Shown here: positions 25,168 to 32,878 of the stretch, one piece after another
Layout: every line of letters starts with the position of its first letter
Numbering within the stretch: position 1 is the first letter of the stretch
Assembly: GCA_024229115.1 (NCBI GenBank)
Contig: JAAEST010000122.1
Coordinates: 1 to 64,000, forward strand
Origin: Oligoflexia bacterium
Lineage (GTDB): Bacteria > Bdellovibrionota > Bacteriovoracia > Bacteriovoracales > Bacteriovoracaceae
Reading direction: 5' to 3'
Length of the DNA stretch: 64,000 nucleotides
Position numbers and translations under genes: made by a program
The notes under the pieces: model-generated
The model's database searches: none
What the model was told of the DNA's origin: nothing
Seen by the model: the letters and a program-made list of their open reading frames with translations, nothing else

Positions 25168-25614
25168 ATGAAAAAAATTTTACTATTTTTAATATTTGTT
25201 AATGGAAATATATTTGGGGGGAGTTTAAAAATCGAGAATGAGAGAGTGAGAATGCTTCCTCCAAGCTCTGTTGCAACGGGTGCTTTTATGAAAATTTCGA
25301 ATAGTTCAGATAAAGAAATTAAACTTATAAAAGCAAAATCATCGAAAGCTAAAATGACTGAATTACACAATCATTTTAAAATCGATGGCATGATGAAAAT
25401 GAGACAAGTTCCATTTATTAAAATTCCTGCGAAAGGCTATGTTTTGCTTAAGCCGGGGAGTTTTCACATCATGCTTATAGATCTCAATGGATCACTTAAG
25501 CTAAGAGAAAAAGTAAAAATTGACTTAACTTTTGATAATGGAGAGACAATTACTATAGAGCCTGAGGTTAAAAAGATTAGAGGGCATCAAATGAAAAAGA
25601 AAATGAGGCACTAG
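25168..25614 (+). CDS. PCu(A)C-family periplasmic copper chaperone
   Basis: A 148-residue exported protein (signal to about residue 17). The family's Cu(I) site is visible: TELHNHFKIDGMMKMRQV (His and Met ligands) and later SFHIMLIDL, which gives the H-x-M. A His/Met/Lys tail (GHQMKKKMRH) adds possible ligands. It works with the Sco protein encoded upstream to metallate CuA. The gene overlaps the convergent LuxR-type gene by four bases. Confidence 0.87.
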   Translation: MKKILLFLIFVNGNIFGGSLKIENERVRMLPPSSVATGAFMKISNSSDKEIKLIKAKSSKAKMTELHNHFKIDGMMKMRQVPFIKIPAKGYVLLKPGSFHIMLIDLNGSLKLREKVKIDLTFDNGETITIEPEVKKIRGHQMKKKMRH

Positions 25615-26120
25615 TTGAATAAATCTTCGATAAAGAAGGCCGTTAATTCTCTGCGGCCTTCAAGATTACTTTTACTATAGATACTAGAGGCTTGTTGTCT
25701 TACGGTGCTTTCACTAGAGCCCCTCGTTTCAGCAATTTCTTTCATAGAGCAACCTTTTATCAGTAAAATTGCAATATCTCTTTCGCCCTTCGAGAGTGAC
25801 CATTTTGTAAACATTTCTTCAATAAGACTCTGAGCACCTGAAAGTCTATTCTGTAGTTGTTTCTTGAATTCAATATTTTCCGCATTGAGTTCTTTATTTT
25901 TGGCATCAAATACTTTGAGATCTTGGTTCTTATTCTTGATCAAAAAAAGTTGATAACTAATCCCACTAAGGCAAATAAAAACAAGCCCGAGCTCATGAAT
26001 AAGATGTTTAATAGGAAGTCCTTCGTGAATATCACCAATCACATCAACAATCGTTAATAAGGAGATTAAGCTCAAAATTGAAGTGATTATAAACCTTTCA
26101 CGTTTATGGACTTTTGTCAT
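25611..26120 (-). CDS. Membrane-anchored LuxR-type HTH regulator
   Basis: A 169-residue protein. Two membrane helices (about residues 11-27 and 41-62) are followed by a coiled coil (NKNQDLKVFDAKNKELNAE) and a C-terminal LuxR/FixJ HTH (LSKGERDIAILLIKGCSMKE then IAETRGSSESTVRQQASSIYSKSNL). No receiver or sensor domain is present; regulators of this layout may respond to membrane state. It is divergent from the polyketide operon (116-bp gap), which is its likely target. Confidence 0.78.
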   Translation of the reverse strand: MTKVHKRERFIITSILSLISLLTIVDVIGDIHEGLPIKHLIHELGLVFICLSGISYQLFLIKNKNQDLKVFDAKNKELNAENIEFKKQLQNRLSGAQSLIEEMFTKWSLSKGERDIAILLIKGCSMKEIAETRGSSESTVRQQASSIYSKSNLEGRRELTAFFIEDLFN

Positions 26121-26235
26121 ACAAGTGCCTAAGTGTCTGTTTTTATATAATTTTTACTACATATGCCGGATTAATAAAATGATCGTACAGCCGTAGAATT
26201 ATATAAGATTTTAATCCTTTTGGGAGCATAAAGAA

Positions 26236-27411
26236 ATGAACTATTCAAAGAAAAGCGTAATCATTATCGGGGCAGGGCCAGCAGGTTTACTTAGCGGACT
26301 CCTTTTGTCGGATAAATTTGAAAAGATTACGATCGTAGATAGGTTACCTGGAATTAAGAGAAAAGCATGTGGAGAATATTTATGTCCAAGAGGAGTTGAA
26401 TTACTAGATGAGTTAGGACTTCTCAAGAATTTTGGTGATTTTCATGGGCTGAGGGGGATGAATATCGTGTCACCAAATGGAGTCGAAGTTTTAACTAACT
26501 TTCCTGAGGTTCCAGGGTTTAGTTACAAAGGCCTATCTTTGAATAGAGAAGTTTTCGAGAAGCGCTTATTAGATATTGTTAAAAGTAAGCATAATATTGA
26601 AGTCATCTTTAATTTTCCAGTCAAAGATATTCTTAACGAAAATGGTACTTGGACAGTTTTTTCTCAAAAGAATAATCAAAAGCTAAATTCAAATTTGTTA
26701 ATTGCTGCAGATGGTAGATCATCTATTGTGGCCAAGAGACTTGGTCATTTGAAAAGAGTAGAGAATAAAAGAGTCGCGATCCATTGTTTCTTAACAAAAA
26801 AGAGAGAACAACGAGAAAGGTTTGGTGAGATGCATATTCTTGAAGATGGAAGCTACTGTGGAATTAATCCAATAAACAATGAAGAAGTAAATTTTTCGAT
26901 AGTTTGTGATAATAGTAAAGTTCAGTCTTTTAAAGATAAAAGAGATCTTATCATAGAATCTATTAACTCTTCAGAACTCTTAAAAGGTAAATTTAATCAA
27001 CCTGCTCTTGATGAAAAAATGAATATGGTTTTTCCTATCAATGCTAAAAATACATATGTTGCTGGTAGAAATTTAGTTTATGTCGGAGATGCTGCAGGTT
27101 TTATTGATCCTTTGACTGGAGAAGGTATTTATAATGCCTTAAAAAGTAGCGTCTTTCTAAACGAGTCGCTAAAAAGCTCAAGCAATATAGATTCTGCTTT
27201 ACAGAAGTATAAACGTAAAAAGCAGTTATTCTTTTTTCAAAAATCACTATTAAATTCCTTTTTCCAAATTGTTATTAGAAAGCCTTGGGCGTGCGAATTA
27301 ATCGCTAAATTTCTTTCAAAGAAAGTTCAAAGAGGGGACATATTTGTTGGAATTATCGGAAATATTTATTCACCTATTAGAGGTTTGTTAAAACTTCTTA
27401 AAACTGTATGA
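26236..27411 (+). CDS. FAD-dependent oxidoreductase/hydroxylase of the geranylgeranyl-reductase type
   Basis: A 391-residue flavoprotein. The dinucleotide motif is VIIIGAGPAGLLSGLLL (residues about 8-24). The CGEYLCPRG segment follows (about 45-53), then AADGRSSIVAK and the FAD-phosphate motif VYVGDAAGFIDPLTGEGI (about 283-300). It resembles the monooxygenases that oxidise type III polyketide products (SrsC-like) and geranylgeranyl reductases. It is the first gene of a five-gene operon with the polyketide synthase 7 bases downstream. SD GGGAGC. Hydroxylation of an alkylpyrone or alkylresorcinol is inferred from context. Confidence 0.85.
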   Translation: MNYSKKSVIIIGAGPAGLLSGLLLSDKFEKITIVDRLPGIKRKACGEYLCPRGVELLDELGLLKNFGDFHGLRGMNIVSPNGVEVLTNFPEVPGFSYKGLSLNREVFEKRLLDIVKSKHNIEVIFNFPVKDILNENGTWTVFSQKNNQKLNSNLLIAADGRSSIVAKRLGHLKRVENKRVAIHCFLTKKREQRERFGEMHILEDGSYCGINPINNEEVNFSIVCDNSKVQSFKDKRDLIIESINSSELLKGKFNQPALDEKMNMVFPINAKNTYVAGRNLVYVGDAAGFIDPLTGEGIYNALKSSVFLNESLKSSSNIDSALQKYKRKKQLFFFQKSLLNSFFQIVIRKPWACELIAKFLSKKVQRGDIFVGIIGNIYSPIRGLLKLLKTV

Positions 27412-27418
27412 GGTAACT

Positions 27419-28471
27419 ATGAGTTATTTAATTGATATTAAAATGTCTTTTCCTAAGAACTATTACTCTCAAGGTGAAATTATAGACTTAATGTCTTCAA
27501 TCTGGCCTGATAAGAAAAAAAGGATTGATCAATTTCATAATAATGTTTGTGTTGAGAAAAGGCACTTGGCCCTCAATCTTGAAGAATATAAGACTTTAGG
27601 ACATTTTGGAGATCGATCACTTCAATGGAAGGAGCACACAACAAACCTTTTGGAAGAAGCAATTTCTAATTTAATTGCTGAGCATAATTTAGATCCACAA
27701 ATTTTTGATGCTATAGCGTTTACAAGTATTACAGGTATTTCAATACCAAGTGTGGATGCTTTATTAATGAACAAGTTTGAGTTTAAAAGAAATATCAAGC
27801 GTATGCCTTATTTTGGTTTAGGTTGTTTAGGTGGTGTTGCCGGAATTAATAGAGTACACGATTACTTAAAAGGACATCCTGAACAATGCGTATTATTTAT
27901 TGCAAGTGAACTTTGCTCACTTACTTTTCAATTTGACGACAAAAGTGTTGCGAATTTAGTGTCAACAGGTCTGTTTGCTGATGGGGCTAGTGCTGTCCTG
28001 ATGTGTGGTAAAGACCATCCCTTCGCTAAGAAAGCAAAACTTGAAATTGTCGATAATATATCAAATTTCTATCCTAATACCGAAAGAACGATGGGATGGG
28101 ATTTAACAGAAAATGGGTTCAAAATTGTACTATCTGGCGATGTCGCTGAAATCATTAAAAAAAATATTCCTGAAGATATTTCTTATTTTCTCGATAAGAA
28201 TATGCTGAAAAATTCAGAAGTTGATCATATTATTTCACATCCTGGAGGGCCAAAAGTATTAGAGGCTTTAAGCGAGGCAAGTGGATACTCAAAAGAAAAG
28301 TTCAAACATAGTTGGGAATCATTAAAAGACTTAGGGAATATGTCATCGGTATCAGTTCTTGATATTTTTAGAAGAACGATTGAGGCGAGCGTAAAGAAGG
28401 ATGAAACTTGTCTTGCCTTAGCTATGGGACCAGCTTTCAATTCGGAAGCGACATTGTTAAAAGGAATATAA
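27419..28471 (+). CDS. Type III polyketide synthase (chalcone synthase-like)
   Basis: A 350-residue thiolase-fold enzyme. The catalytic triad of type III PKSs is present: Cys in YFGLGCLGGVAG (about 138), His in IISHPGGPKVLE (about 279) and Asn in DLGNMSSVSV (about 312). The C-terminus MGPAFNSEATLL corresponds to the family's GPGxxxE segment. Such enzymes condense fatty acyl-CoA starters with malonyl-CoA into alkylpyrones or alkylresorcinols. The downstream methyltransferase and upstream flavoprotein give the same three-part set as srsABC of Streptomyces and bpsAB of Bacillus. The product is not determinable from sequence. Confidence 0.92.
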   Translation: MSYLIDIKMSFPKNYYSQGEIIDLMSSIWPDKKKRIDQFHNNVCVEKRHLALNLEEYKTLGHFGDRSLQWKEHTTNLLEEAISNLIAEHNLDPQIFDAIAFTSITGISIPSVDALLMNKFEFKRNIKRMPYFGLGCLGGVAGINRVHDYLKGHPEQCVLFIASELCSLTFQFDDKSVANLVSTGLFADGASAVLMCGKDHPFAKKAKLEIVDNISNFYPNTERTMGWDLTENGFKIVLSGDVAEIIKKNIPEDISYFLDKNMLKNSEVDHIISHPGGPKVLEALSEASGYSKEKFKHSWESLKDLGNMSSVSVLDIFRRTIEASVKKDETCLALAMGPAFNSEATLLKGI

Positions 28472-28483
28472 AGGAAGGCAGAG

Positions 28484-29020
28484 ATGAATTTAATAGGAAA
28501 TGATATCTATGTTTTTTATGGGCTGTTAGTCGTAATTATATTTCAAAGACTTTTTGAAATGGACCTATCAAAAAGAAATGAGGAAAGGCTAAGTCAAAAT
28601 TATGGTGCTCGAATTGTAAAGTCAAAGGAGAGTAAACTACTTAAGGTTTTTCATACAGTTTGGTTTCTAAGTCTCTTTATAGAAGGGTGGTTTTTTGGAA
28701 AAACTGCACCGAAAGAAATTCTTATTATGTGCTATTTTATTGTCCTTGTTGCTCAAGGCCTTCGCTTTTTCTCAATGAGGGAGCTTGGAGCCTATTGGAC
28801 GATCAATATAATGATGATCAAGAACCAAGTAAGAATAAATTCGGGAATCATAAAGTATTTGAAGCACCCTGCCTATATTGCGGTTGTTTTAGAATTTATA
28901 TTTATTCCTTTAACTTACAGTTGTTATTTTACTTTAATTTTCTTTTCCATATTGAATATTTTTATTATTAGTAAGAGAATAAATTTAGAAGAAAAACTAC
29001 TTTCAAGGTTGTGTGCATAA
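28484..29020 (+). CDS. Isoprenylcysteine carboxyl methyltransferase-like membrane methyltransferase
   Basis: A 178-residue integral membrane protein with about five helices. The ICMT C-terminal motif is seen: RELGAYWTINIMM, INSGIIKYLKHPAYIAVVLEF and the closing INLEEKLLSRL. In the B. subtilis homologue (YpbQ/BpsB) this family methylates alkylpyrones made by the adjacent type III PKS, so O-methylation of the polyketide is likely here. SD AAGGAAGG; the stop overlaps the next start. Confidence 0.85.
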   Translation: MNLIGNDIYVFYGLLVVIIFQRLFEMDLSKRNEERLSQNYGARIVKSKESKLLKVFHTVWFLSLFIEGWFFGKTAPKEILIMCYFIVLVAQGLRFFSMRELGAYWTINIMMIKNQVRINSGIIKYLKHPAYIAVVLEFIFIPLTYSCYFTLIFFSILNIFIISKRINLEEKLLSRLCA

Positions 29021-29592
29021 TGAAGCAAGCCATATTACTATTTTTAATATCGATTCAGAGTTTTGCCTTCTCAAATACTTTTAAATGCGAGGATTATGAT
29101 AACTGTGAAAAATCTAAAGATTTTGTAAAATTTGAAAGTGAAAGTACTAAGCTTGGAATAATAACAACATCTTTTGATGGCTATGCAAAAGACTTTAGTG
29201 TTAAAGCTGATCATTATTCCTCTTTTCTTAAAAATATCAAAGTAATTGTTAAAGCTAATAGCTTTGATACTGATAATTCTTCAAGAGATGAGAAAATGTT
29301 TGATGAAACGCTGGAAACAAAGAAGTTTGAAGATGTTATTATTACAATTGATTCTCCTGTGAGAGTCTTTGATAGTGAAGCAGACTATCAAAGAGTGCCA
29401 TCAAAAATTATGATAAGAGGAAAGACCTTTCCCGTTATCTTAAAAGCAAAAGTGATCAAAAAAGAGAATAATATTTATGTTAGTGGAAATTGTGCCATTT
29501 CTCTAAAGAAACTAGAGATACCAGACCCTTCAATCGCTATAGCGAATGTTAGAGATCAATTTGATTTAAGCTTTGCGGTTAGATTGAAGTGA
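29020..29592 (+). CDS. YceI-like periplasmic lipocalin-fold protein
   Basis: A 190-residue exported protein (signal MKQAILLFLISIQSFAFS). The mature part has the YceI pattern: FESESTKLGIITTSFDGYAKDF, VKANSFDTDNSSRDEKMF, then FEDVIITID and later VSGNCAISLKKLEI. YceI proteins bind polyisoprenoid or amphiphilic lipids in a barrel. Inside this polyketide operon it may carry or shield the lipid product. The ATG at 29020 overlaps the stop of the ICMT gene. Confidence 0.78.
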   Translation: MKQAILLFLISIQSFAFSNTFKCEDYDNCEKSKDFVKFESESTKLGIITTSFDGYAKDFSVKADHYSSFLKNIKVIVKANSFDTDNSSRDEKMFDETLETKKFEDVIITIDSPVRVFDSEADYQRVPSKIMIRGKTFPVILKAKVIKKENNIYVSGNCAISLKKLEIPDPSIAIANVRDQFDLSFAVRLK

Positions 29593-31577
29593 AATTAAAA
29601 CATTTTCCACTTTTAATACTTATTCTTTTAACAGTCGGATTGCTGAAATATAGTGATAGTCTGATTCAATATAATAAAGAGGAGGTATTTCTTTCTTCAG
29701 AAGCATTTAAAAGTTATAAAGTCTTTTCCAATGAATTCGAGTCACAGAAAGTTGTTTTAGGATATCTAGAAACAGAACAACCAAGTCAAATTGAAGCCAA
29801 TTTCAGTAAAATAAAAGAAAAATACCCAGAGGTACAATTTGCGTGGGCTAAAGACTTTGTCCAAAAAGATACAGACAATGAGATTCGAGATTTCTATTCA
29901 ATAAATAATAAACTTTCAATAAAACTAGTTGATTCTAAAGGTCATTACTTCATATTTTCTCATGATGAAATGGATCCTCAAGAACTCGATAGGTTTTTTA
30001 AAAATGTCTTAGTTTCTATGCCGAATGTTAAACTGATTGGACCTAGCTTTACTAATTATCACTTAAATATTCAGTCATTGAAGATTAAGGAAGTTGCTTT
30101 TCCACTTCTCTTTGTTTTTTCTCTATGTATCATTTTCCTATGTGTGAGATCGCTTTTGCCAACTCTCTATATATTTTTTATTTCTCTTTTTTCAGTGGGT
30201 ATAACTCTTAGTCTTACGAAGATCTTTTTTGAGACAAGTAATATGGTGACGGCCATTTCGCCTCTTGTGACCTTTGTGATCACTCTAGCGATGAGTTTCC
30301 ATTTCTATTTTTCATCCTTAGCGTATCGTTCAGTAGATGAAATATTAAGTTGGAAGTTAAAGCCATTTGTTTTGATGACTATTACAACTGTAATTGGATT
30401 TGCAAGTCTTCGTTTTAGTGAAATTACGGCTGTTAAGCAGTTTGCTTTGCTTTCTTCAGTATCTATTTTGATTAGTTCACTTTTTGTCATTTTCTTTTGG
30501 ATCAAATTTTACAGTAATATTCCTAAAGGACGGCTTGTAAGATTTAAATACACTAATTTATTAGTCATGAAGGCAAAGAAAAACTGGTCATATCTCTTTT
30601 GTTTTATTTCAATACTTTTAGGAGTCATTTGTTTTTCTAAAATACCTGTCCTAGTTGAAGCGGCTTATTTCTTACCTGAAGAACATATTGTGAGAACTTC
30701 TCTAGATAAACTTCATAACGATTTCTTAGGAAATCCAAATCTAGAGATAATTATAAAAAAGAAAAATGACAAATATGAAACTTTGCTGGAAATTAATGAT
30801 ATCGAAAATGAGATTAAGATATTACACCCAAGTATAAATAACCTGACTTCAATGAATACTATAGTCAAAGATGTGAATTATATATATTCACAAAATAGGG
30901 TACTTCCAGACTTCGAAATTGCTTATCAAACTCTGTTATCTAAATCTCCAGAGATTTTAAAAGCTTATAAAAATTACGATGAAAAATATCATATTACTAT
31001 TTATGGAAAACTTCTTCATACAGAGGATTATTTCAATTTTATTAGTAATGTTGAAAATTTTTTAAAGGATAAGAATATAGAATACGAGTTAAATGGAATA
31101 TATTATCAGCTGATGGTATCTCAAAGAAACTTGATTAAAACATTGATAGTAAGTTTCATGTTTAGTCTTATCATTGTTTGTTTAATCGTAGCTTTTTTCT
31201 TTAAGTCTCTTAAAGACTTTCTCATTTTTATACTTGTTAATATTGGTCCACCTGCTTTGGGAATACTTTTTCTTTACTTATCTGGTTTTAGTATGAATGT
31301 TGCGACAATTATGACCTTTAGTGTGTCTTTTGGATTAATAGTTGATAGTACGATTCACATAATTTTTGCTATCAAAAATAATGAAAATATTCATGAATAT
31401 AAGATTTCAACGATACTTCCGATATTCTATGTCTCCATTTTGTTAATATTCTCTTTCTTAGTAATTGGTTTTAGTGATTTTCTCCCAATTCGCCAATTTG
31501 GGGTCCTCATGGCCGTTACATTGCTTGCAGGACTAATTTATGACCTATATATTGTGCCTTCTTTAAAAAAATTGTAA
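29589..31577 (+). CDS. RND/MMPL-superfamily transporter
   Basis: A 662-residue protein with about twelve helices in the RND arrangement. One helix comes first, then a large periplasmic loop of about 140 residues, five helices, a second anchor (about 336-353), a second loop and five more helices. Helix-4 character is seen in SFGLIVDSTIHIIFA. The shorter loops put it with MMPL/HpnN-like lipid exporters rather than drug-efflux AcrB. A GTG start at 29589 overlaps the YceI stop. Export of the operon's lipid is the natural inference. Confidence 0.85.
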   Translation: MKLKHFPLLILILLTVGLLKYSDSLIQYNKEEVFLSSEAFKSYKVFSNEFESQKVVLGYLETEQPSQIEANFSKIKEKYPEVQFAWAKDFVQKDTDNEIRDFYSINNKLSIKLVDSKGHYFIFSHDEMDPQELDRFFKNVLVSMPNVKLIGPSFTNYHLNIQSLKIKEVAFPLLFVFSLCIIFLCVRSLLPTLYIFFISLFSVGITLSLTKIFFETSNMVTAISPLVTFVITLAMSFHFYFSSLAYRSVDEILSWKLKPFVLMTITTVIGFASLRFSEITAVKQFALLSSVSILISSLFVIFFWIKFYSNIPKGRLVRFKYTNLLVMKAKKNWSYLFCFISILLGVICFSKIPVLVEAAYFLPEEHIVRTSLDKLHNDFLGNPNLEIIIKKKNDKYETLLEINDIENEIKILHPSINNLTSMNTIVKDVNYIYSQNRVLPDFEIAYQTLLSKSPEILKAYKNYDEKYHITIYGKLLHTEDYFNFISNVENFLKDKNIEYELNGIYYQLMVSQRNLIKTLIVSFMFSLIIVCLIVAFFFKSLKDFLIFILVNIGPPALGILFLYLSGFSMNVATIMTFSVSFGLIVDSTIHIIFAIKNNENIHEYKISTILPIFYVSILLIFSFLVIGFSDFLPIRQFGVLMAVTLLAGLIYDLYIVPSLKKL

Positions 31578-31628
31578 CAATTCTTATGGCCAGAGCACCT
31601 ATCTAAGATAACGAATAAGGAAGGTGTC

Positions 31629-32759
31629 ATGAACTGGTTTTTTATAATTTTAGTATTTGGGCTATTTTTGGCTTGGGCCAATGGAGCTAACGATAATTTT
31701 AAGGGAGTCGCGACTCTCTATGGTTCAAAAACAGCTTCCTATAAAAAAGCATTGATTTGGACGACAATTGCTACGGCCTTAGGAAGTTTAACCGCACTCT
31801 TTTTTGCCCAAGAATTAATTATAGTTTTTAAAGGAAAAGGCTTAGTTCCTGAAGAGGTCATGGCACTCAAGGAATTTCCAGTCGCTGTTGGGATGGGGGC
31901 AGCTATCACTGTAATGCTCGCTACTAAATTTGGGCTTCCTGTTTCCACAACACACGCTCTCATAGGAGCCTTAGCCGGAGCAGGTTGGGTAGCATCGACT
32001 ACAGGAATTAATGGAGCAAAACTTTTAGAGAAGTTCTTTCTTCCATTGATAGGTGGACCACTTCTCTCATTTCTTCTCGTGATTATGATCTATCCACTTT
32101 TTAAATCTATCAGAAAGAGACTTGGGGCAAAGGCAAGTACTTGTCTCTGTGTTGGAAGCAAAGTTGTGGCCACCCAAAAAGGTGTTTTTCAAACAGTAAC
32201 AGAATTTAAAGAAAGTGCATCAGGTGAAATATCATTGCCAGAAATAACGATTTCAGATGAGGCCTATTGCCGCTCTTCATATTCAGGGAGAGTATTCGGA
32301 ATTTCTCTTGGAAAAATTTTAGATAATCTCCATTACTTAAGTGGTGGTCTAGTTTCTTTTGCGAGGGGAATGAATGATACTCCAAAAATTGCAGCACTAT
32401 TGCTCTTAGGTTCGAGATTCTCGCTTGAGTTATCGATAACACTTGTGGGACTTTTCATGGTTGTAGGTGGGCTTGTTCACTCAAAGAAAATTGCAGACAC
32501 GATGGGTAAGAAAGTGACTTCTATGAATCCAGGGCAGGCTTTTACCGCCAACCTAGTCACAGGAATCATGGTCTTCGGTGCCTCTAAGGTAGGAGTTCCT
32601 GTTTCAACAACTCACGTTTCATGTGGTTCTATCTTTGGGTTAGGTGCCGCCACGAAAAATGCTCAATGGAAAGTAATTGGTCAGATTCTCCTCGCATGGG
32701 TAACGACGCTACCACTAGGAGGGCTACTAGGCGGTGCCGTCATGTATACATTGATATAA
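31629..32759 (+). CDS. PiT-family inorganic phosphate transporter
   Basis: A 376-residue membrane protein with the two PiT signature repeats: LAWANGANDNFKG (about 14-26) with PVSTTHALIGAL, and FARGMNDTPKIAALLL (about 244-259) with PVSTTHVSCGSIFG. It takes up phosphate with H+ or Na+. A hydrophilic loop of about 60 residues separates the halves. SD AAGGAAGG. It is monocistronic. A short inverted repeat (GTTTAC/GTAAAC) follows the stop but lacks a T-run. Confidence 0.92.
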   Translation: MNWFFIILVFGLFLAWANGANDNFKGVATLYGSKTASYKKALIWTTIATALGSLTALFFAQELIIVFKGKGLVPEEVMALKEFPVAVGMGAAITVMLATKFGLPVSTTHALIGALAGAGWVASTTGINGAKLLEKFFLPLIGGPLLSFLLVIMIYPLFKSIRKRLGAKASTCLCVGSKVVATQKGVFQTVTEFKESASGEISLPEITISDEAYCRSSYSGRVFGISLGKILDNLHYLSGGLVSFARGMNDTPKIAALLLLGSRFSLELSITLVGLFMVVGGLVHSKKIADTMGKKVTSMNPGQAFTANLVTGIMVFGASKVGVPVSTTHVSCGSIFGLGAATKNAQWKVIGQILLAWVTTLPLGGLLGGAVMYTLI

Positions 32760-32878
32760 GTTTACTTATTGTAAACAATTTGCAAATTCTTAATTTATAT
32801 TAAATTTACCTTTCTCCACGCTCAAATTATCTTAATTCCAGACGACGCAATTAAGCGTTGAAAACCTGGAGAAAAAAA

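Noticed and set aside
26236-27411. Carotenoid or menaquinone biosynthesis role for the FAD enzyme, since it resembles geranylgeranyl reductases
   Set aside because: No isoprenoid gene is linked. The operon partners (type III PKS, ICMT-like methyltransferase) favour a polyketide-lipid role.
31570-31582. AATTGT-A-ACAATT palindrome at the end of the RND transporter gene as a regulatory site
   Set aside because: It overlaps the stop codon and is made of low-complexity AT sequence, so it is weak evidence on its own.
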